Assembly: GCA_934045905.1 (NCBI GenBank)
Contig: OW203767.1
Location: 14,325,073-14,389,072, forward strand
Length of the DNA: 64,000 bases
Source: Leuctra nigra
Lineage: Eukaryota; Arthropoda; Insecta; Plecoptera; Leuctridae
Direction: 5' to 3'
Within the stretch, counting starts at the first letter, position 1. Each line of letters begins with the position of its first letter. The translations under genes and the position numbers were made by a program. Under the pieces are notes generated by a model. It did no database searches. It had not been told where the DNA came from and saw only the letters and a list, made by a program, of their open reading frames with translations. Positions 57,401 through 64,000 of the stretch are shown here, piece by piece.

Positions 57401-58702
57401 AAAGATATGAAATGAAATGACAAAGAAATTAAAATCCTCACACATCAGTGATTTCATTCTCTAAAAACATCATGTGGAAAGAACAAGTGACGACTTCTCA
57501 AAGAAGCAAAATATAAAATTAAAGTTAATAGTAGGTACCTACATTCAGAAAATACTACATTGAGTCTGCACAATATCAAAAGTTTAAAAAGCATATTAAT
57601 TACAAATTAAATATTTTTTTGTAGTAAAAAGCGATTCCTTTATTTGGGCAGAGACAGAATAAATGGTGAAACTATATCTGAAAACAAAATATGGCATAAA
57701 ATTGTTTTCTTTGAGATCGTACAGCCTCATGCTCAAAAAACTTCCAGATTTATCGACGCAAGTGCCCAGAGTCTACTGGATTCGGTCCATAAGATTATTA
57801 GCTCACGGTCTTGTGGTGTTGAGGACTGACATCCGCAAATATCTACTTGCGGACGCAACTTCTTTTGAGCATGAGGCTGGTAACGTATGAAATCCTCAAC
57901 TAACCTGCACATAGTTCTCGAGCTTGGTATGACTGAACTCGAGCGAGATGACGTTGAGCAACTTCTCCTTCTCGGCGTCGTTGTAATACCGCTCCCACTC
58001 CTTCATCGTCATCTCCACGTTCTTTTGCGTGTTGACGTCCATCACGTCCAGGGGGCGTCGCGATCCTGTCGCAGACACAATCGTTATCAACATTTTACCA
58101 CGTGTAGATACTCTTCGATGCACACCACTTCCAGTTTATCAGTAGGTTTTAAATAGATTACAGGAAGAAACTGTGGGAAAAAAATATATTAAAACAAAAC
58201 TCTACAACGAACCAAAACATATAAAAAAAATCAAATAGAATTTCAAAAAGCACAAAAATATCAAATAAAATATGCCTAAAAATAACAAAAAAATACAAAA
58301 TTCACGAAACTATGAAGGAAACCGTGCAAAGCGCAAACTTGAAAAAAAAAAATAGTACCTATATAAAAATAATGAAAGAAAAAATAAATCAGGATCAGGT
58401 GATTTAATGGTGAGTTGTTGTGTAAACTCACCGACACACATCCGGACGTCGGTGACGGTGAAGTTTGTGCTCGGCACTCGCAAGCCGAGGCCCACCTTGT
58501 CGCGGAACACGACTGGAGTGTTGAAGCCGTGCCGCTGCACGTGAGCCAGCGTGAAGTCGGCCCCGGTCATCTCCTTGACGAAGTGGTGCTGGAAGCGGTC
58601 CGTCTCGATCTTGTCCTCCAGGCGGAACGAGCGGCGACCCTCGATCTCTTCATCGCCCAGCACCCAGTCCTCGGCATAGAGCTTACGTTCCTTGCGATCG
58701 CG
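51470..58702 (-). CDS. Kdm2: Kdm2 lysine demethylase (JmjC-CXXC-PHD-F-box-LRR), 5' exon not found
   Basis: Eleven exons on the minus strand: 58432-58702, 57905-58065, 57118-57330, 56130-56399, 55335-55821, 54686-55014, 54192-54284, 53625-53834, 52857-53230, 52300-52493, 51470-52008. They join in frame to 1,046 residues and a TGA stop. Domains by residue: JmjC ~90-300, with the iron ligands in TDFHVDFGG and the third in [15 protein letters not shown] zinc finger ~480-525 ([20 protein letters not shown], then KFGGPG); PHD ~550-600 ([20 protein letters not shown]); F-box across exons 9-10 ([14 protein letters not shown] then LWRRMDLS); leucine-rich repeats to the end. The family removes H3K36me1/2 (and in part H3K4me3) at unmethylated CpG sites and belongs to PRC1-type complexes. 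The first exon here opens mid-protein ([13 protein letters not shown]) after a CTTGCGTTACAG acceptor, so the start codon lies upstream, unseen. Confidence 0.94.
57721..57880. repeat. Short MITE in a Kdm2 intron
   Basis: AGCCTCATGCTCAAAA at the left and TTTTGAGCATGAGGCT at the right are perfect 16-base inverted repeats around a ~125-base centre. Confidence 0.65.
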
Positions 58703-58785
58703 CTGTAACGCAAGATAAGAGATGTTGTGAGGACCAAATATGTAGTTTCTACAAATATGTAGATATGTAGATATGTACTTAAAAC

Positions 58786-59209
58786 CGAAAACCAAAAGAA
58801 CTGTTATTTTTATAGGAACCGGAACCCATATAAATTTTTTAGGTAGAACCGGAACCGGAACCCGTTTTAATATTAAACTTTGTTTGGGTTCCAACGGTTC
58901 CAAAAAGTTTTTAATTTCATTGAATTTTTACTTGATAGCCTTTCAAATCTGAAATTATTTCATTTACAGTTTATTAAATAAATGATCACCAAGTCAAATG
59001 ATTGAACATTTCAGAGCATGTAGGTAAGTTCCTAAAAGTCGATAAAAAAAAATTAATTATTTTATGAATTTGATGGAACTGATTGGAACCCTTATGGAAC
59101 CAAAATGGATCCAGAATCAGAATCGATATTTAATTTTTTCCAGGAACCGGAACCGATATTTTTAAAATCTTGGAACCGGAACTGACATTCATTTGGGTTT
59201 CAATCCCTG
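58786..59209. mobile_element. hAT-like MITE with GGAACCGGAACC motif array (upstream of Kdm2 exon)
   Basis: The 8-bp duplication CTTAAAAC flanks it (58778-58785 and 59210-59217). The right end, GGGTTTCAATCCCTG, is a good hAT-type terminus (complement CAGGGATTG). The left end is decayed. Many GGAACC/GGTTCC copies fill both sides. It has no transposase. Confidence 0.7.
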
Positions 59210-59230
59210 CTTAAAACCAGTTCAATAATA

Positions 59231-59433
59231 TACACTCGGCAAAACAAAAGGTATGTCAATCAAATTTAAGACTGGTAAAGATGTTCTTTGACAATTATCA
59301 ATGAAATCAATGCTCACTAATATGAGTAAGATGACGAGTTGTTAGCATATACCACTTCTGTTGGTGCGATCAAATCATTTTCAGACAATCCGATTTACTT
59401 CAAACAATACCGTTTTATGTTTTGTCGAGTGTA
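59231..59433. mobile_element. ~203-bp mariner-like MITE (third copy)
   Basis: Ends TACACTCGGCAAAACAAAA and GTTTTGTCGAGTGTA bounded by TA; the interior keeps CAATGCTCACTA and ATACCGTTTTAT from the family at 40422 and 47631 but is more diverged. Confidence 0.7.
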
Positions 59434-59439
59434 TAAAAA

Positions 59440-59620
59440 ACTGAGCAAGTTGGCTCAGGCAGTAACGCTCTGGACTTGCTCTGAGAAGGTACCCAGCTCT
59501 GCAGCCACCATCCTGATTGATGATATTTTGTGGTTGCTTTCAATTGAGATGCAAATGCTGTGAAGGTATGACTGATCTTTACCCTGCCTTCATCATTATC
59601 GCCCCATAAACACCAAAATC
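59440..59620 (+). repeat. tRNA-derived SINE, degraded
   Basis: GAGCAAGTTGGCTCAGGCAG resembles the pol III A-box head seen in reverse at 60338-60356. The B box is no longer clear. Confidence 0.45.
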
Positions 59621-59639
59621 ATTAGCCGTAGTCAGTACA

Positions 59640-60120
59640 GTGTGATGACTTATGTTTAATAAACCAAAAAGATTAATTTCAGCATCATGACTTAGGGTCC
59701 TCCAAGTAAGTTTTCAAAAAGCTTGAAACATATTTTTAATATTTCTCTAAATTCCCCATTACTAGTAAAAATAAAATGTCGCTGTTATCATCAACAAACA
59801 TGACCAAAAATAATTTTAAAAAAATATATATAATTTATCATTTAATAGCATGTCATTTAAAAATATCGAAAACTAAAGCAGCACAAAAAAAACAATACCA
59901 TTGTATAATAACATGATTTTAAAAAATCACTGTCAGATTCCTAAATTGTACATTTTGATCTGATGACGAACTGAGAATGTCGCAACGGCAGAAGTTGTAG
60001 ATATTTCTCACGTAAGCCCTATCAGTCATGAACTTACGCCATGTTGCGAACACGTAGAGGGCGGCGTTGACCCCCCCCCCCCCCCCCCCCCCCCACATCC
60101 ATCACGCTCTACGTGCCAGT
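59640..60120. other. Spacer upstream of Kdm2, no exon seen
   Basis: AT-rich, then a long C homopolymer at about 60070-60094 whose length may be unreliable. I looked here for the Kdm2 start exon and could not support one. Confidence 0.4.
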
Positions 60121-60159
60121 CTTTACATTGCATACCCCAGGGACGGGAGGGTTTCCATC

Positions 60160-60370
60160 ATGTCCTGCAAATAGTCTGATGGCGACGGATGAATGCTTAT
60201 GAGGATGATGATGAAGAAAGGATGGGAGGAGGCGGCCGTGGCCTATTAGAAGGTAACCTTCCCAACATTTGCCTCTTGACTATAACGTAAAACCCGACAG
60301 CCGCTAGAATCGAACTTGGGGCTCCAGAGCACTAAACTGTCTGAGCCAACTTGCTCTAGGACGGTCATGG
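60160..60370 (-). repeat. tRNA-derived SINE with A and B boxes
   Basis: On the minus strand GAGCAAGTTGGCTCAGACAG (A box region) is followed 15-20 bases later by AAGTTCGATTCTAG (B box region). The body then shares GGAGGCGGCCGTGGCCTATT in complement with the copy at 62500. Confidence 0.7.
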
Positions 60371-60399
60371 AAGAAGACCGTAAAAAAATAAAAAAAACT

Positions 60400-62490
60400 T
60401 GTACACTTTTATAACGTTGTTATCGTGATTAAAAGGCGTGGTACATCCATTTAATTCACTGATCGACAGATTTACCACTTCCTTAATTAATGTGAACAGT
60501 TTCCTCCTATGAATAGCCGGAAACCCCGACTTGAAAATGTCCACATTTGATATCGCCATCGGAGAAGTGTTGTTGCAAGTGGCGCGCTCAGCTTGTGGCG
60601 GTGAATCGACGAAGCTCTTGTTTGTTGGTGGGCACTCACACACTCACACAGCTGCGTCGCTGACGGATGTCATGTGATGTCAAATAGCAACCGATTCGGG
60701 ACTTTCGAAACTCGTACTCTCGTCTTTGACTGAATTGTCAATAAAATATGTGTGCTGTGATCGAAATGTGATGATCTGAGAATGACAGTGTCTTACAACG
60801 GTCCAGTCCAGGTTCTGGGAAGATGTTGCTGATATTGACACAGCAGATCTTTGCACGTGTCTGCCGTGCGTCTAGCACGTCTAGACACACACGTGTCCTT
60901 CCCTTCATCACGCGTACGTGTCGGGCGTGGGCTGACGCACGACAAACTCAACAAAAACAATATGCGCAGTTCTTTCTGATTTTTTAATCGTAATTTTGCA
61001 ACTAATTTATACGTACATTTCTTATCCTTCTTACGAAATACAGTATTTTTAATTTCATAATTTCTGATATTTGTATTTCTGATTTTAATAATTTTAAAAA
61101 TTATTTTATGCTCTTCTTGTATTTTTCTTTGGATCTTTTGTACTTTTGTGTGTTACGATTTTCTTAAACTAATTCTTAAAAAATACGTGCACTGTCGTGT
61201 TTATAAGACGCACAAATAAACAAACACTGTTTTAGAAGCTCAACATTACAAAGCGATGTTGGCTTTCGGGTGAAGTAGTAACATAATGTCTTTGTAGCAT
61301 CCAGTTTTGAAGTGATCGAATATTTGTACCTAGTAATTGTAGCATGAGTATTTTGTAATTGTACCTAATAAGCTTGCTCTTGACTGTGTAACAATCGCAC
61401 TTCTTCTTGTCTTACAATCTCAAACACAGTGTCAGTTTATTTCAAGAAATGACTTAGACCGCCGCCCCCGAATCGATCACTTAGTGATTTTCATGTGCCA
61501 ACATTTAGCCCGCTGTACCCCATACGATACGTAATGGTGTAACTTATCGTATATAGCTTACACTGCATGTTGTTGGCACTGAACTGTACAGTCACCCTGC
61601 AAGGCGTACATACCTACACGAACCGGATGAACGTGAGACACAACAAGCCGAGGGAAAATGAAAATGGAAAAAGCACTGCAATTGAAGCCAGACGGACGTA
61701 AACAGAACTATAACAATACAGAAGGTTAAAAGCTATATTAAAACAACATTATTGTTCTACATATTTTTTTGTAAAAAAAATACATTACACAAAGAAAGCC
61801 CGCGTTACAGTCTGCATTGTCTGTAGACCACGTGACTCCCCCCCCCCCCCTCCCCGACCATCGCAGTTGCTTGCTAACATTTTACTTACATCTCCACCAG
61901 CAAACGTATTGTTTAAATTACGTTTTTAATTTGTTTCTAAGTACCTTAGTGAAAGCTTTTTTCATAATATCCTTTTCACAGCACAGACATTCAAAATATA
62001 ATAATAAGATGTATGTAGCTAGATAGGGGGCAAGGGCAAGAAGTTTGCCACCCAAAACCCCAGAAAAAATACTAAAATTAGCTGCACATGCTCTCTTTCT
62101 TCTAAAACATATTGGTAACTGCAACAACAGACTCCCATGTTATTCTATTCTGCCCTCTTTTTTACCCCAAAAGTCATCATTTGAGCATCCTAAATTCCTT
62201 TCCATTGTGTTAAAAATCCCCAGAACACCCTTCGCTACTTTCGCTTTCTCAGAAGTGTCCCAGACCCTCATTAAAACCCAACAGACAGATTTTTTTCTGG
62301 TCGGGCCTTCTCATTGTATCTAAAATGTCATAACTTAGAGTCATAACTTCATAAGTGTCATACCCTCCGGCCTCCACCGCGGACAAGATCCTTGTTGTGA
62401 TGGATACCTCACGGAAAAGACTAGGATTCGATCCCCGCAAAGTCCTTCCTGGAGAGTTTTCGTTGTACTATTCTCAACATGTGAAATAAT
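60400..62490. other. No gene recognised
   Basis: Contains a slightly GC-richer patch (60640-60960) that could be the promoter/5' UTR region of Kdm2, given its place upstream on the minus strand. I see no exon that would join in phase to the first Kdm2 exon found. A C run lies at 61837-61852. The rest is AT-rich. Confidence 0.35.
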
Positions 62491-62499
62491 ATGGTTCTT

Positions 62500-62750
62500 G
62501 CTTTTTTTGCTTGGAGCTTAACGTCGCATTTTCTGCAGCGAGGCTAATGGCGACGGATGAATACTTATGATGATGATTGGGAGATGATGGTGAAGAGTAG
62601 GTAAGGATGGAAGGTGGGAAGGAGGCGGTCGTGGCCTATTAGTTGGGTACATTCCCAGCATATGCCTGTTGACTGAGGGAATACCACGAAAAAAACCTGT
62701 CAGGAAGGACGGCCGCGGGAATCGAACCCGGGCCTCCGGAACGCTGTCTA
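62500..62750 (-). repeat. tRNA-derived SINE
   Basis: Plus-strand CGCGGGAATCGAACCCGGGC (the complement of a B box) near 62714-62733, preceded by TCAGGAAGGACGGCC. The body matches the SINE at 41385-41620 over more than 200 bases. Confidence 0.75.
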
Positions 62751-62759
62751 GGTTGAGGA

Positions 62760-63760
62760 CATCTATAGGTTGATGTGAATAAATACCAACTGTAAATTGA
62801 AAAGGGAGAAAAATCTTTTCATTCTGCAGTTGGTAATTTATTCATAACCTCATCCTTGGATATTCCTCATTCTATGATCAAGAATCAAGAGGTAGGTATA
62901 AGAAAAGATAGAGGCGAAGGGTTTTATCACAAATGAAAACTTTGGCGGTGCTCAACTGCAGGTTATCACCGTAAGAGAAGATGAGTAGCGCTTTCGTGAC
63001 CACAAATATTAAATACGAAATTGGCCAAACTACTGCGCCCAAAGTTGTAAGAACGTTTTACCTCATTATAAAAGTGAATCTATACAACCCACGTGACCTT
63101 TTTCCTCAAACATTTTCGTTTCAATTTTTTTTGCGGAATAACAATTGTTGCAAAAGGCATCTCATAGTCGCGCAATTATCATTAGATAAAGACTTGACTT
63201 TAGATAGTCTCATTTTCTTCGTTATGAATAGGCGAAGAAAACAACAAAAAAAACTTTTGATTTACCTATACCGAGCCACAGTCACCACTAAATAAAGATT
63301 TCATCGATAAAAAATCCGGGATGTGAATTTTACGCAATCATTCTAAAAGCAAACTTACACCACATGCCTCCACAACCCACCCCGACGAGAGACTGATAAC
63401 ATGTGGAGGGAGATCGTCATACTAATTACTAACCCCGAAACACCCCAGTCTCTCTGACATAACGGCAGTAACACTAAAGCCATTCAGTCAGACTTGATCG
63501 GTCACCCGTGCAAGAACTGGCCCCGCTCGATGTTGCGGTATCGAACAATGCCACAGCCGTTGAGTAAAACTTTTACGAAACTATTTTTATTGATCTAAGA
63601 ACAGTCAAAACTGATGAATGACACAAAATAAAAAATAAAGTGTGATATAAAAAAAATATCTCAAGATAATAAACTTGGCTAAGTTAGGTAATGATCAAAA
63701 ATGTTTACCATGAAATCAAAAGAAATATAAATATTGCAAAAAACGCAAAATCTCATAATT
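62760..63760. other. No gene recognised
   Basis: A small inverted repeat (TACCAACTG/CAGTTGGTA) near 62787-62835 and otherwise AT-rich sequence without a supported exon. Confidence 0.4.
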
Positions 63761-63770
63761 AAGCTAGTGC

Positions 63771-64000
63771 AAGCGCGAGCGATTTTGCCGCGTTTTGCAG
63801 GCACTTTTTTGGATACGATTGGCGACAAAATGGGTTGACGAAATGATTTGAAATTTTAACCCTGTTTTTGGTGAAGTATATTTTCTTGTCTCAATGGGGG
63901 CCGCATGAAATTTAAATTAAAAAATGTGCCAAGTAATAACCCTTACGTTTGTCTTTTATCTAATCATGATTAAAATTTGATATCAATTGGTTAACGGATA
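63771..64000. repeat. Second copy of the CAAGCGCGAGCGATTTT element, cut by the window end
   Basis: Matches 37153-37470 in order: CGAGCGATTTT, GATACGATTGG, TCTTGTCTC, ATGTGCCAAG, TAACCCTTACGTTTG, TCAATTGGTTAACGG. The right arm lies outside the window. Confidence 0.65.

Noticed and set aside
60365..60643. Candidate first exon of Kdm2 on the minus strand
   Set aside because: The frame has no similarity to Kdm2 N-termini and no phase-0 donor that would join to 58702; it also overlaps a SINE end.
62045..62323. 92-residue plus-strand frame
   Set aside because: No recognisable motif, no splice context, AT-rich spacer composition.

Overview
The window is nuclear DNA of an animal, almost certainly an insect. 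Every multi-exon gene has GT-AG introns, the intergenic DNA is AT-rich, and mobile-element remnants are dense (a LINE, tRNA-derived SINEs, hAT-like and mariner-like MITEs, long foldbacks). The gene content points to an arthropod, perhaps a hemipteran, but I cannot fix the order from sequence alone. There is no prokaryotic or viral gene set.

Layout. (1) 1-18.4 kb, plus strand: a head-to-tail cluster of four CRAL-TRIO (alpha-tocopherol-transfer-protein-like) genes, called here A (last exon only), B, C and D. B, C and D share a six-coding-exon structure and a non-coding leader exon. The cluster is heavily invaded: a 5'-truncated LINE sits in the leader intron of C, a hAT-like MITE in intron 3 of D, and nested hAT-like elements in the 3' UTR of D. 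(2) 19.7-21.2 kb, minus strand: an unrecognised secreted or GPI-type protein gene made of three ~165-residue modules, broken by one frameshift and one in-frame stop. (3) 23.7-26.4 kb, minus strand: an intact two-exon gene for a secreted, extremely low-complexity Gly/Pro/His-rich protein with a TATA promoter. (4) 26.5-31.7 kb: repeats only. (5) 32.3-44.0 kb, minus strand: Symplekin, 12 coding exons, 1,114 residues, frame closed throughout. (6) 44.6-45.1 kb, plus strand: mitochondrial ribosomal protein L14, head-to-head with Symplekin. (7) 45.4-49.9 kb, plus strand: phosphoacetylglucosamine mutase (PGM3), 10 exons. (8) 51.5-58.7 kb, minus strand: Kdm2, a JmjC-CXXC-PHD-F-box-LRR histone demethylase, 11 exons found, 5' exon not found. 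(9) 59-64 kb: SINEs, MITEs and sequence without a recognisable gene.

How the genes relate. The CRAL-TRIO cluster is a lineage-specific tandem expansion. Its leaders share paired GATA-like motifs, and its exons 1, 2 and 6 are almost identical while exons 3 and 4 diverge. Symplekin, mRpL14, PGM3 and Kdm2 are unrelated conserved single-copy genes (mRNA 3'-end processing, mitochondrial translation, UDP-GlcNAc synthesis, chromatin) packed next to each other.

Most unusual signal. Three separate tandem arrays each consist of a splice junction plus the adjoining piece of its exon. They are a 148-bp x5 acceptor array at exon 3 of CRAL-TRIO gene B, a 113-bp acceptor array (five acceptors) at Symplekin exon 9, and an ~11-copy 63/72-bp donor array at Symplekin exon 11. 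In the two acceptor arrays only the copy nearest the intact exon gives an open protein.
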